NCBI GenBank assembly: GCA_004794785.1
Contig: SJOL01008576.1
Location: 140,498 to 204,497, forward strand
DNA: 64,000 nt
From: Opisthorchis felineus
Taxonomy: Eukaryota; Platyhelminthes; Trematoda; Opisthorchiida; Opisthorchiidae
Direction of reading: 5' to 3'
Both the position numbers and the translations under genes were made by a program. Below, in pieces: positions 13,201-28,200 of this stretch (within the stretch, counting starts at the first letter, position 1; each line of letters begins with the position of its first letter). The notes below the pieces were generated by a model. The model saw nothing but the letters and a program-made list of their open reading frames with translations, did no database searches and was not told the DNA's origin.

Positions 13201-16200
13201 GCACTGGTTGTTGGGAGAAGCGATGTCTCTATGTCAAACAACGTTGATGTGGTGCCCTCAGAACAAGTCGGTCATGCCTGGACTATCTGAGTTCCCAAAA
13301 ATCCTCTAAAGAATGCGTTTGTTCCAAAGTCATATTTTGACCGGAAGTCCCTTTTGGGCGGAAGAATAGAGATCGAACGATATCAAAATAATGTAATTAC
13401 AAGATATTGTGCTCAAAGGAAGTGTACGTGGTGCAGCACTCCAGAAAAGAAGCCGGATTGATCACCAGTGTTGACTAGTGTCATCACAGACAAAAGCCAA
13501 CTCAGCTAAAAGGGGTGATCTATTCTCTCTTGGTGTAACCATGTGTTGGACGGCCTACTTCGGAGGCGTTTGATTGATCGAGTGAATACAGTTCGCTTCA
13601 ACACGGTACACAGACACCAGAACATGGGAGTAGTGGTAAAAAAGAAGCCGGGAGCGAGGGATACAGCTGCTGTAGAAACCACATAGGACTATTGAGTCAG
13701 GGAGAGTTGAATATGGAACGCCAAGGGATATATGCCCGCTTCACACTCCTCGCTTCTAAAACGGACAACCATGTGGAAGATACAATATTCGACAAGGAAG
13801 TCAGCTCCACAGTTTAATGCGACGGAGTTGTGACCGAAAAAGTTAATCAACGCAACAAAACGTTCGGAAAGAAACTTAGGTTGATAGACCGTTAGTATTC
13901 ACCATAAAAAATTGAGTATATTCTCAAACCCGACTGATAGATAGAACTCTGTGGATTTTCATAAAGAAAACTACTCACAAGGTTGCTGAAAACTCTTCGA
14001 CAGCCCACGACCAGTTTCGCCCTTCTTGAGGCTTAACAGGTAGGCACAGTCCCCGAGTTTCCGTAAACCTTATGCTCTACTGGAACCCAAATTGGACAGA
14101 TTTCGATAAATACACTCATTTGCATACCAATCTGGTTTTCACGGGAGACTCAACTGAATCTCATCATAAATGAGAGGTTCAGTTGAGTCTCCCGTGAAAA
14201 CCAAATTGAGATGCAAATGAGTGTATTTGTCGAGAACTCTGGATATTTAATCCGCCTATATATGCCGGTGTTTTGTAGACCAAATACACGAACAGATTCT
14301 CCAAACCCCCCTTAAGTTGACCATGCTACTAGTGAATGTACGATAGACTCAAAACCCAACAAATTGCGTCCATGTCCGACCACCTTAAAAAGGCTGCACA
14401 AATCACGCACTTGTAAAGAAAGGTTTGTTCCTAAAAAGGTAAACAGATAATACAACCATACCTCAGATCGGACGGACGCGGCTTGCGCTTCCGCTTTTTT
14501 CAAACGCTCAATGGCGTCTGTAACAGCTTTGTTTAATGCAACCTGAGCTTCGGTTGGTGCGCGGGCTTGCAGTGAAACGAGCCTGCTGGGAGTGGACGAG
14601 CAGGCGCTCTGTTGTGGCAAGACAAGTCGTGGTCTAAAAAGAACCGCAGCGGAGCGCGACAAGGACTCATCGTTGGCATGTTCCGTTTTCGCCATTGAGC
14701 GACGACTTTGCTGAAGTGTGGATGTATCCGCGGGCGGCTGCGGCTGCACAACAGGAGCAGGTGGTGGATCGCCTAACAACAGAATCCAAAGGAGATAAGA
14801 ATGACGCTTACTAAAAAGAAAAGGAACAGGTTTGAAATCCAATGAATTGCAAGGCAACCGCCGTGAAGAACAGATCGGTTGTTGAAGCGTAAGAGATGTG
14901 AAGATCATTGGGCGCAATACCCTCACCAAATGTGTTTAAATCTACAAGACAATACTAACCCCGATTCTGCTTGCGTCCTGTCGTGAGCGACTCGAAAAGC
15001 TGACATCTTCTACCTTATATATTAACTGCTAACTCTCATCACGAAAGTTTTTGGGAAAGATAATTTGCACTGATACATTTATCCACAAAACACAAGCTCT
15101 CCCAAACACATACCTCACGCTATAGGACATCACCCAAATATAATTTGGCGACTTTAGAATTCGAGTTCGAGACGATCGTGGTACCACCACTGCACCAGTG
15201 CATGCTGGAGGCACCTGAATCATCACGTCTGAACAGGCGAAGTTGTTCATGCTGGAGCAGGTTCGAACAATGAATGATATGAGTGAAACTCTTCGCAGAT
15301 TGCATACTAGTCATGGTTTTCAGCTGAGTTGTGGGTATACCAATGAAATACACGCCACCAGACAATCGGACAGCCTCTCCTATCTTGTTTGTTTTCATAT
15401 AATGCCTCAGGGGTTCGAAAAGCGAAGTGGGGTGTTGTGGTGGTCGACGAATGTGAATACCAAAAACTAAACATATGGCAACGTCGAGAATTCTCCTGGA
15501 GGAAACCAACTGAAAGGACTAACCACAAACAATTTTGCGCGCGGTGCTAGCGGCCACCACGCTTGCTATAGACTGCGACTGAGGAATTGTGAAGTACTTG
15601 ACTTCACTAGGGAGTAATTGACCAGGGGTGGATACAGTGGCCAAGGTCCGTCGAAGGATGGCTGGTTGAGAACGTGTTACGTTGGAGAGGGGTGCGGACG
15701 GGTTGGTAGTCACAGTGGTGCTCGTGGAGTCGATAGTCTCGGCGGACGTTGGGATGGCTGTAAAATGACAGACCAGAATTCAACAAAAGCTAACAGACAG
15801 GTACCAATGGGCAAGAAAGACAGAACGAATCCCTACCTGAAACAGGAGTGCTTGTTAGGACAACAGGAGCCGAGCCGGAAGTGGACGTAGGGGCAGCAGA
15901 TAGGATAAAACGGATCGGAGTCGAGCCCGATAACGTCACTGGAACGTTCAATCGATTACCGGTGATGTTTGACGGGACGAGGTTTTGCAGGGTTCGGATA
16001 ACCTTGCCATCCGCGAGACGTATAGGACCTGCGGCAATCAGTGACGTTGCACCCGAAGCCAAACGAAAGTTATGAGGAAGAACGATGGGGCCTTGAATCG
16101 CTGGTGTGAGACTGACGGCAGCTGTGGATTTAGGCGATTGGTTGAGATCAACAACCTATGGAAAAAAATGATTGATACGAATACACTGGACAGAACCGAC

Positions 16201-19200
16201 GTCGGCTACGTTGACCTATTGTTGCGTTTCTATTAGCGTCTTCACTGAGAATATACACAACGAAAGTCCCGCTTCAATACAGTACTGCTCCTCGGAGGAA
16301 ACACTGTCAGAGGAGGCGAGTTGCGGGGTACACATTTCTTTACTGCAACACCTCCCCGTTCGAGAAAAGAAATCCCGTAGAAGACTCTACTTCTTGTTCA
16401 CCGAATGGTTCCCTTGCTCCCCGAGGGGGAGCACTGCACTAAAAATTCTCCGTGTTCGGTTGCCCAACAGGGACTCCATTCGACAAATGTGTCCAGCACT
16501 AAAAGCTATGGTGGCTTGGTTGTGTAGTTCGCACGCCAAACTATCGTATGCGAAGGTGAGCTGTTTTCCGTATCCAATTCAATAGTGCAAGGAGAGAGCT
16601 GTCCTGAAAGGAGTAAAAGCGACTACGGAGAGTCTGTGCGACCCGTCTTTCCAGACGGGGCCCGCGTGACCCCTCCTGTGCTTGGCTGGAGATGCCACAA
16701 GATGCCAATTGCGTTCTTGTTGTTAGCTTCTACCCATATTGTCTGAAACAATGAGTCACCTCAGAATTTCTAGAACAAGGTCCTTTTTATTTCACCTGTT
16801 ACCCCTAAGACTTTCGAATAAATTAAGACACGGTTGATGAACTTAAAACTTTTGACTTAGCCCTGGGATAATTCGTGTCGCAATGCTGACCGAAGGCGAT
16901 AAAAGTGAAAAAATGGAGTGGAAAAAAGCACAATCATCCAATGCGATCGATTTCGCAATGATTGCTACACTGCTTCAGAATAAATAGGCCAGTTTGATGG
17001 TTAAACGATATGGGAAAAACTACCGGCACAAAATGGCCTAAGCCGATAAACATTATCCAGGTTCAGGGTGCTGTGTTAACCTGTAATCAACACAGGCATT
17101 CAAGTGTATTGGGATCTGGAGCATTCACCTCACGTGAAACAGAGATTTTCATCCCACTCTGATGGAACCTGTCTGAAATACATGAACAGACACAAACTCT
17201 CATCACCGCATTTCACACATGGATGTTACTGGTCAACCTCCAACAAGGAAAACCAACCCCATGAACGCGAGTCTCAGTAAGGTTTCCACGAGAAAAGGAG
17301 CAGTGTGTAAATAAAGCAAAGATTCTCTACGAGGAAAGCAGTCCCAACCGAATCAGAGAATGGGTCGAATAGGCCCGTTTGGTCTTGCTTCCGAAACGTC
17401 CGCAACTTGAGTTTTGTGTGGATAGAATCAAAGGCAAACTGTTTTCGGATACACGCATCAACTTCCTCACCTGAGTGATCGGGACATTGCTGTTGGAAAT
17501 TGTGATGGAAAGAGACAATGGATCCAATGTTGTTGGCACATGGTCTCCAGATTGAAGGGTTTTTTGACAAACCTGAGCTTGCGCATAATCTGAGCGAGGA
17601 GACAAAAAAGACAACTTGACGTAAGAGTTACATGGTATCAGTAGTAATCGAACAACAACATCGATTCAGAGAATCTTAAGCATTCAAAGGTGGTAAATAG
17701 GTAAGCAAACTGACATGCAAAACAGTTGAGGGGAAGCGAGTTACAAAAAAAATTAGACCAATTGGTGGATTCTTCACCAACGCTGCCAAAGTTGTTCCCC
17801 AACCTTTCGATGAATTTTATTTTGTTCAAGCTGACACAACGCTGACTCACCTGTCATTTATCGGCCACACCAACTGAGTAGTCCGTGACCTTGTTCATAA
17901 TGTGCAAACTCGAGATGGCTCAGTGGTATGGGTGCGAACTTATTGACCGCAAGGTCCGTGGTTCGAACCCAACCTCAGCATCTTGACTGCTCCTGTCTAC
18001 GCTTGGGTAACCTGACAGAATCTCAGTCCTCGTACTTCTTTCGGGTGGCATGGCAGCTAGACACCGAAAGGGTGTTACAGCTGAACGACTGTTACCATTA
18101 TTACTCAATAATATGCAAACAGAGTAGTTTAGCTGAAGCTAATCGTTAGGGCACAAATGAATAGCAGTCATCACGTGCGCTGCATAACTGAGATAGATTT
18201 ATGACTCAGTTAAAAATAATAAAAGTTGTTTGTCGCGTTCGTTGACCAAGTGATTCCTTTCATCATATGTTCACGGCGGTTTCAAAGGTATTTTACATTC
18301 CACAGGCATACTATAAGTAGTAAATCTATTTAGACGGATATGTCCAAAGCCGAATGAACTAGTCATCGGAATACCTGCACATTAGGGTGTCCGGTAAGCA
18401 TCACATTAACCTACGACGTATCATTCCACCGCCACAACGCCTGGTTCCACTGACATCTCACAGGAGAACAGAGGAGGGAAGCTCGCGTATTTTATTTCAC
18501 TGGAAAGGACCATTTGATCGGATAGCAAGCAATGTTGAAACATCTACCACACGCACTTTGGTATTTGGTCCCGAGGACACGTCAAAGACCAGTCAGAGTG
18601 CCCAAATCTTTCCAAAGCTTACTTTACAGATATAGAAAGCGTTATACACGACGTCTGACTTGTACTGGCATTCAACATATTGTGCAGCCACCGTTAAAAT
18701 ATGCAGGAAATGCCATATTGATAAAAGACAGTCCGAACAGTGAAGCGAAGGAGAGAATAATTGTCCCACAACGAGCGATGGACAATTACAAGACAGTATA
18801 GCTACAACTCAGAAGCAGGAGCACCAGAACATTTACTGTCGTGTTTAAATTTCATCATCATCATCATCATCATCGACAGCATGACACCAGTGTTCAACAC
18901 CGATGCTTCGCTGCCGTAGTGTTTAAATTTGGTGCAAACATCAGTACAACAATAAAGTGGGAGATAAGTTCCTAAGTCAAATCTGAGCAGACTGCGCTTT
19001 TTTGAAAGTACTTGAACAAGAGATGAGATATCAGTGACACACGTCGTTTGAAGTGCTACAGAAAATGGTTGGTTGGTATGAAAACGTACCCTCAGTAGTA
19101 TCGACACATGATACGATCACTGTCGGGTCGCCGTTCATAGGCACTCTTACATTGGTCACCTGCTTCGAGATTGCCACGTCACCAGCTCGAACAACGCGCA

Positions 19201-22200
19201 AAATACGATGACCAGGAAGGTCCGGACTCGAGATGACTTGGAAAGTTTGTTTATGTGTAGAACTTGTAACAGCCGGAACGGTTGTATCAGCTGGTACCTG
19301 TAAAAGAACAGCCAACATGAACGCATGACGTTAGAAAAACAAATAAGAAGAACGTTCCGAGTAAACTGACCAGTGAGTTTTCAAGTGAACAGTAAGTAAA
19401 AGCATGATGAGAAAAAGTGAGCGAAACTTCAAAATAGCCTTGGGATATGAGGTTAAACAAACGAGAGGGCTTACAGTAAACACAACACTACTTGCCCATA
19501 ACCAACACAACAGGGAACTTCGTCCTAATTAGCGAGATTAATTTGAAGGGCTGATATAGACTACGGATATCTGGTTAGTCCCAAGAGGGGTTAGACAGGT
19601 CGTGGATTGTTGAGGTTTTCAGCAACCGTATAAGTAGTGTGGTCCGTCAAGAAACTGTCCCAGTTACCATAGTTTCATAGCTTGTATACGATTATATAAA
19701 CTAACCACTCACCGAAAACGCTACAGAAATGTTACTCCCATTTCTTAGGGTGAGCTGAACGTCAGCAGAAAACTGTTGTACGGACGGATCAACCTTCTCT
19801 ATTAATGCCGTATGACATCGGGCAACGTATAGGTTCCATCCTAAGAGCGAGCTCCTGTTAAAAGCTCTTGCCAAATCCCCGATCACATAGCGTATACATG
19901 GCGTCCTCAGAAAATGGATCAGGATTGGACTAAGGCACCAACGGACGCGACGTAATATGTGGGGAGTTCCGCGCATATGAAAAAATTAAGATGGACTAAG
20001 GACCCAGGATAATGCACGCTTCAGTAACCAAGTGGCCAAGAAAGTCAACCTGGCAGACATATCGCCAGGACAGATACTTACTTCGCTCACTCAGTACTCG
20101 TTGGGCCAGTAGTCGGGGCTAGCCTGGATTTCTACATATCCATGTTCAAATCGCAACCACCATCGAACAAAGGAAGCCGTGTTTTCCAATCCAAACCCTT
20201 TCTGGCGAAAGGTTCGTGGAGGACAAATCATGACATAGCATTGCGAAATGAAAGCCGTTACTGTCAAGCTGAGCGCTGTTGGATCCTCGCGTGTTCCTGA
20301 GTGGGATCCACCTGATAGTCCTTCCGCGTGACAAGAACCGCTACCGGACATGGCGAATACCCAAGTCAAGTGGCAAGCTTGCTGCCACAACAAGGACGAA
20401 CTGTCTAACCAACGCCTGCTAATCGTCGTACGCTGGGCTTGTGTTGGGCGAGGACGTGAGATCCGTCCCACTGATGGTGTCTTGTTCCAGCACAGTCCTC
20501 AACTACGTCCATTTCAACGGTTCTGGAAAGCTCATTTACCTTGCTCCTAACCGTTTTCCCTAGGTTTGAAGTAAGTTCCCATCCACCTTTCACAGAGGCC
20601 TTCTACCTCCATGGTTGTATGGCAGTTCCATTGCTGGTGCTTTGCTGTCCATATGGATGACAATAGCGAAGCACGCCAAGATGGCGCATAGAAAAGTGGA
20701 TTTGAGCGACTGATTGAAGCATCGGTTGGAACTAATTTACAGCCCCCAGAAGTCTGTAATTTAAAAATACACTGTAAAGCATGCTCTCAGCAAACCGAAA
20801 GTCATGTGTCAGTTCAAATCCTGTATGGATGTGCAAACTACCCTCAGGTACACACTTGTGATTGATCGCCTGTGTTCATTTCTTGGAGATTTTATATGCG
20901 AAGCTGCGTAACACAAGCGAGCATGAAGCACCGATATTCAATATTAGTGTCGTTGTCGATGATAATGTTGAAGATTCTCTGAACCTGAGACCACTATTGA
21001 GGCAGGATGACCTCCGTAAGAATGGAACTGAGGGGAATAAGCACATCATTGGTTGGAAATTCAGTGTGGGGTGTGTAAGCTGCGTCATTCGGAAAGCCGC
21101 ATGTTTCAATCGACTCAACTGTATCTCTTTTTGTCGTCTGTGTTCAAAAATAACACAAGCCGTTGTGCTTGTGTTCCTGACGTGAAAGGAGCAGTAATCC
21201 CCTCGACGGCTAGGACAGCGGACTTAGCTGCTTTGTACGTCAAATCATTGTGGCTCTAAATCCTATCCTTAGTGAAAGAAACCAGTTGCTGGTGAACGCA
21301 AACAAGAGTACAAATCAGGACCACTCCGATGCGAATATTCAATAGCATTAGAAATGAAGTGCTGGAACAAAGAACACATTGGCGCAACCGCTGACTTTTG
21401 TAACAATTGGAAAGGACTTCTAAGACACTCAACTTACAACAGATTCCGATGATTCCAACTGATTAACTTGTTCGACCTCGGCATTCTCGGCCTGTTCTAG
21501 CGGGTCCGTAGAGGCGGCTGTAACAGTAGGAATGACAACCATCATGGGTTCGTTTCCTGCATCACTAGATTCCTCATCGCCTGCTCCATCAAACTGAGGA
21601 ATTGTACGACGGGGAGGTCGCGAGCGGCCTGTGCCACCAGATTCATCTGCACTGTCTGTCCCATCCCCGTTGTCTTCGCCCTCTTGTTCATCTTCTTCAT
21701 TTTCCTCCTCGTCATCATCAAAGTCAACCACGAAGTCAGGGTCACGGCGAACTGCCTTTTGTCTTCGTGAGCTCCGGCGCAGTTGCTGACTATTGTCCAC
21801 GGCAGCAATGGTAGTAAGGATGAAGAGGAAGCGGAATATATCATCACAGTACTGATAAGTGAGGCATGAATCTAGCATGTCTGAAACTTTATTCGTCTAG
21901 TAGCCTACAATGAAGTTACATTTGAGCTTGAACAAAACAAAGGCGATCAACAAGCACAAATGGCATGGATTCGTACCCTACGGAACCACCACCGTCGTCC
22001 TCCTCTGAGCGCGGTCGTGCAGGCTTGCTTGGAGGGCGTTTGCGCTGGAGGTCGCTTGTTCGCTGGTACAAGGCAGTGCAATGTTGTTTGTCAATTCTTG
22101 GAGCAATGACTCTGAGAAGGGGAAAAATAATAAAACAGATCATACTGGGCGTCTAAACTTGCAGACGAAGTCAAGTCCGAAGTAAACTGCGACGCCACAA

Positions 22201-25200
22201 TACCGAAAAAAAAATTATTGGGTTAGACATATGAGTAAGACAAATAGAGCATGCGTGGTGAGTGCAGGAGTGAGAGAGATGAGCATCGTCCGGCCAGAGA
22301 GGACGTACCGGAATCGAGGCCCATTTCCAAAGTCAAGGACAGAGTGTTGAATGAGGGGTTTGGTCATTGGCTGTAAATTGGTGCCTGTTTGGTTCTGAGC
22401 AGATACGATTGGTCCAATGCTGCTGATTGGTCCCTTGGATACGAATGACGGAAGACTTTTGGCGTTATCGGTTTTCTCTTTAATAGCACGGGCTTTGGCA
22501 GTTCGCGCTTCCTGTATTTCGGTACTCAAAGCGGAGAGTCGTTCCGCAAGCTCTGCTCGCTGCTTTTCCAAATCTATCATTTCCGTTTCAAGTAAGCGAA
22601 TAGAAGCTTCCGCCTCTTGGGCGGCGTGCTTGTCACTATCCGCAGCAGATTGGCGGCGAGCAAGAAGTCGATCGAGACGGTAACGCAGGCGACGTGAACG
22701 TAACGATGGACTGATGGGTGGTCGCACAAGAACAGGAGGGAAATGAATACGTTCTTGTAGGCACTAAAATGAAAAACAGGTGTGGTTGAACGTCCAGTGT
22801 TCAAAGTATATTTGAACCACAAAACAGCAAAGGTGAGTCTGCGTAGCACCCAAAATATATGAAGTTAATGAACTTGGATAGTAGTACCACGAACTCACAT
22901 AAGACACGTTTAGCACCGGAGATGTAACACAGTTCGTCCGATTTAATAAGTCCGGGATTCCTTCGTCAGTATGAGCATCGGCATCCAGATATGATGTTTT
23001 ACCGTTTTGATGTTCAGTCTTAACTGATGGAGAAGTGTTACTTGTCACTAAAATTTCGTCTGCAAGTTGTTCACACTTGGTGACAGCTTTTCCAACTGGC
23101 TCTTCCAAGGGGTCAGCTGGCTCCGATTTTGTTTCGCCAGGGGTACCATCGGGCTTCGTAAGTAGGTCGAGAGAGGGACGTTGTGCCAATGCTTCCGCTT
23201 GAAGACGAGAAAGTTCCTCAACAGGAATAATGTATGAAGTCCTCCGAGGATTCAAATACAATGGAATACCTGTAATCGGATGGAGAACGTGACCACGACA
23301 TTCGCTGGGTTTCGGAGGCTTGATGGGAACTTCACCCTGAAATTCACAGAAAACCGAGGGTTGTATGGGAGCAGTTGTGAAAATACCCAAAACACAAATA
23401 CAATGCTCACCATCAAGACTGGCCAAAAACACACTTATCGTGAGCGCACTCTTTTGAGGACGAGATGGCTCAGTGGTAAGAGCGCCAATTTACTGACCGG
23501 AAGGCCCGTGGTTTGAACCCGACCTCTGCCCCTGGACTTCCTCTGTCTAGGCTTGGGCAACCTGGCAGCATACAAGCCCTTGTGCTTCCTCCTGGTGGAA
23601 TGGCAGTTAAGCACCAGAAGGGTGCTACAGCTGAACTCTCTCTCGAGGGTTTATATGCCTTTAACTCATACGGATGAAAGGAACAAACATACATAGGTTC
23701 AGTAATTTGTGGTTTTGATCGGACATACGCCACGTTCTCCGTTGGAGTTGGAAGGACTTATCCAAATAAATCTTGTGAAATGTAAGCAAAATCCGGTCCT
23801 CTACTCTACGCACTAATCTCCCTTACCTTTTCGGGCACCATGAAACCGAGGAAGGACATTTTTCAACTGTTTTTTTCCCGCAAAACTGGTCAAAGACTTC
23901 TGATATCAACGTCCTTATATGTACCGTGACCCTATTTAAGTTACGCCCGGTGCAAGAAATCACCGAGTTCAACTGTTACTATCAAAACGTCACGCAGATG
24001 ACTTTCGGTGATGTCAATTTTGACGCATTCACTATCAGATCGCCTTGTTATTAGGAAAACGATTTCAGTTCTATTGAACCAAGGTGATTACTAGACCGGT
24101 GTCAAAATTGAACGCAATCATGTTACCTAATACCCCATGAGTCAGTGAGGAAGCTGACCAGTTAATTTGGAAAATGCGTGCTTAAAAAAGACGTACACGG
24201 TCGCCATCCGCTTAGCACTCATCATCATTATCAGCTGTAAGAACCGCGTACTTGTCGTACATTGGTTGTAGCTGCCACAATTTCATCCAAAGACACCAAT
24301 TTGGTCGATCCTGTCACCGATTGCTGTAGAGAGCCGTTACCGCACGAGAGAAATCCCGTCTTAAAAAGCCCGATTTCCAAAACTCGAGAAACAAGCAAGG
24401 TATCAGGTTGCTACCTTTACGATGAATTAACATCGGAATATGTCAAATACTTGAATAGTAGGCCAGCACGCATAAACCGGATGCCCCTACTAGCTAAGCT
24501 AAATTTTATCCCTTCAATCACTTGACAGTCACCACACCAAATTAGCGTCACAGTTCTACATGCATCAACTGTTCTGTCAAACTGAGGTTCACATGTATCA
24601 ATAATCATCCGATATTTCCTTGGGGAAAAAATCGTATGGCATTGAGCTCAGTTTGCTCAACGGCTGATGCCACTTAATACCTTCAAAAGACAGCAAAGGG
24701 CCACCAAGTGAGTGTCACTCACGCCCTGATCCGATCTGGTTAACTTCAAGCCAGTAACCCCTTGGGGGAGCAAAGCCAGACTATCTGTGGGAAAAGGGGA
24801 CTGATTGAGAAATGAGTACGTATCACACCAATTCACTTCGCTCCGAACCGCACACACATGAACGGAAATACACTATATGCCTTCGCTCTCTCCGCTAGTC
24901 TTATCGGAATGATTTTTGGACTAGGAGTGGCATCGATAGGAGTTTACGAAACCTGAACTGCTAACCAGTTAACCACACAGTTACAGCAAATTGAGAGGTG
25001 CAGAACAATTATCAACCTGTAGGTATTCTGGACAGACGCCCCAACCGATCCCATGTTGCAGACCGCGCTTAACAGTCGGACGGGATGTGCCAAATGGCAA
25101 CGAATCTGTTGTACCCTCGCGGACAACCTGATTAAGTCGTGGATAGGCAGCAGTCACCAGATGAACTTCTTCGGCAGGTGCCCGACGCGTTGAGCTCAGC

Positions 25201-28200
25201 CACATCCAACCATCGCCACCCAGCCGGCGATATTCCTCTCCACGATACTTCCACACTGAGTGACGTATAGGACCAGGGTTGCAGGTTCTAATGAGGTTCG
25301 CTGGTACATTTGCTGCAGCTGTAGATCCAGCATGATTTGTGTTGCTCGGTCCGGAACGATCAATCTGTCGAATACGCCGGTCTTCTTCACGCTGTGCCAT
25401 CGTGGTTCGTTCGTATGCGATGTGGCCTGATTAAGTTGGAGAAATGGAAATGCATCGTAAAGGTAAAAACAAGAAAAGGTAAAACTGTTCAGAGGTAGAC
25501 ATGTGATTCGGCCTCACAATATTTTCAGTCGACTAATGATACCTTAAAACCACGAAACCCTTCGTATGACGCACAAGTCGTCGTCCGGAGAATCTAGAAG
25601 TCTCCAAGATGATACACGAAACAATTCATGTTACAGAGGGAATATGGTGTATTTATACTGAAAAATAAAACAACATATTTATGCAGCTTGACGTTGCAGA
25701 CAGGAACTACTGTCGCTCACCACAAACAACGAATGTTCAATCTATCGCATAAATGTTTTGTTCCTCAATTACATTCAGCTGTAACACCCATTTGTTGCAT
25801 AGCTAGAATGCCACCTGAAGGAAGCAAGAGGGCTGATATACTGTCAGGTTGTCCAGGCTTAGAAAGGAGCAGTCGAGATGCAGAGGTTGGGTTCGAACCA
25901 CGGAACTCTTTAGTCAGTAAGTTCACGCCCTAACCACTGAGCTAACTCAAACTCAACTGCAATCAGCCTAGCTTAACAACAGGCAAACCATAATCGAGTT
26001 TCACCGGAGCAAACACTCTTCGGATAAACTCTCGTCCTGAATCTGTTGAATGCAGATCAGCACAGTAAACTCTTTGCCAGGATCTTGAGTGAGTAACAAT
26101 CGAAATTTGTAGAGTGAAATTTTCGTTACAAAGAATTTCACTATTACGGATCTTCGTCAGAATCTCTCTGTGGTAGAAAATAGCTAAGTTTTTGCAGAAC
26201 CTCCCCTCAAGGGAGACTATCCGTCAGAGGAGAGCACTTTTAGCTGGTCTCCTAAAGCACATTTCCCTCCGGAACGTTGCTTTTGGTTGGTTCGTTTAGG
26301 TTGGAGAAAGCAATTCCCTTCTTGAAACGCGCAAGAGAAAGCGCCGGTAACCAAGACAGTAAAATAAATTCGGCTATAGTAGAAATCAGCCTAGATAATA
26401 TGCCACATCTTGAAACTCACCTATTGCATTGGACCACACTCGTTGATAGCACACAGGACGGACTGATGCTTCAAACTGTGCCAGCGCATTTGCCAGTTGA
26501 ATCGGATTAGACGCGCGTAAAACGGTTTCTATCCATTGGTTGCGAAAGCAGCGCCAGGCGGGAGTGTAGAAGCAGGTCGGTATCTTACGGATACCAAAAT
26601 AAAAAATAAGGAAAGCAACAGGCGGAGCATGAAGGCTTTATCACAACTGAACGGAATGAAATAGGTGGCACACCAGAGTTCCAGCTTACCTGAGCCTCAA
26701 AGTAGCACATGGTCAAGCGTAGCACATCAAACAAACGAGGCACAGTGGCAAACCACCCAGGTGAGAAGAAATCCTCCACCAATTTGCATGGGACTTTCAA
26801 AAACTCCAGTGCTGCGGATAGTTGATGAGCAACTTCCGGTGGTTCCATATAACGCCACATATCCAACGCCAGGTCAGTCATGCTGAACTTGTTGCCCAGG
26901 AGGCGACGACGCTCCTTTTCTTCCATAAACTGTTGTCGCGTGAGTATTATGTTAACAGAAGGGCCGGAATCTGTGTCAGTCTCGTCCGCATCTGCTGGGT
27001 GTTTTTTATCCAGAGATTCCGGAAGCTTATCTTTAGGACCTTTGGTTTCACCACCGGACCACACACCAGTCGTATAGGCATTGGTCCAAGACCGCCAAGT
27101 CCCCTCATCGGACAGTCGATAGGCAACCAGCTTCGCACCAGTGGTCTGCGCGACGCCTGGAGGAAGACACGATGTGAGAGATAATTCCAGATGTTCGCTC
27201 TCAGTAAGGACAGTAGCAGGCGTCGATTCAGTACTCTAAAGAGAAACAGGGCCAGTAAATGTGCGCACGATATTCAAATTTCGGGGAAAATATCATTCAC
27301 AATCTAAGCCTCCTGAATGGCACTGGAAAAAACCCCATTCTGAATAATAAAAACGAACAGAAAAAGGGTGATTGAGGATAACGTGGAGTACGCAGTGCGA
27401 ACTAAAGCACGGATGACTTTCAAACACTTCATAGTCAGGTAAACCAAATCCAACAACCTCAAAGTTGCTCTCATAAAAGTGCAAAGCACACACTGAACGA
27501 ATAGCAAGCAACTGTCCCATCCATAAACATGCTTTTCGTTTTCCAGTGGATCGATATATGCAGCAGACTCAAGTGGAAATTTGGAAAACGAATGGACGTC
27601 TCACAAGCGACATTTCAAATCTAACTGGTAATCAGGAGTGACTCTTGGATATCACTGAACAACTAAGCCTTTTGAGGTGCTGTTATTCCAAAGAAAAACT
27701 CCATGAACATTGGATTATCGGAAGAACGAACTTGGAAATAAAGTAAAACGCCATTACGACTACAACCTCAACATCGTAGCTGCTTTTTTCGGTCCCGTCA
27801 AATCACTGTGACAAAAATTATGCAAAAAGTTGTCGCCGGTCTTGCACCAACGACTGTTTGTCCGCTAGAAACCATATATCGAGGATACGTTTAGTCCAGC
27901 TGCTACTGAAAGTCGTAAAATGGAGAGGAAACAAGCATGTATTGGAAACAAGGGCCTTTAGTTGATGTTCTGTTGCTCTAGTTTTCCGAAGAAATAGAAA
28001 ATTGGACAACCACACACTGAAAGCAATAGATTTAATGCAGGAACGCCACCGACTGCATGGTTGGGCCATTGATGTGCCGCATCTCGGGATTCTCAGCACT
28101 GATTAGGGCCTCCTAACTTCAGGTCATAGACTGCGTAGTTCAGTGCGTAGCTCTCATCTCCTATCGTACTGGACAAACAGACCAATTTGTCGTCAATGCA

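Noticed and set aside
15029..15133. Longer version of exon 20 using the strong donor GAG|GTATGT at 15114
   Set aside because: All frames through it either hit a stop or break the frame of exon 21; the GTGATG donor at 15134 keeps the frame.
16172..16585. 137-codon plus frame in intron 17 as a nested gene
   Set aside because: Low-complexity translation with no motif and no splice logic.
17911..17985. tRNA gene candidates (A box and GGTTCGAACCC B box) in the SINE heads
   Set aside because: The same head occurs in eight or more copies joined to the same non-tRNA body and LINE-like tail, and no clean cloverleaf with acceptor stem is present. They are SINEs.
20091..20471. 126-codon minus frame in intron 15 as a further BPTF exon
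   Set aside because: Exons 15 and 16 join in phase 0 without it, no good splice sites frame it and no family motif is present.
26115..26145. Short hairpin GTGAAATT...AATTTCAC in intron 10 as a regulatory RNA
   Set aside because: Only 8-9 bp of pairing, expected by chance in 64 kb.
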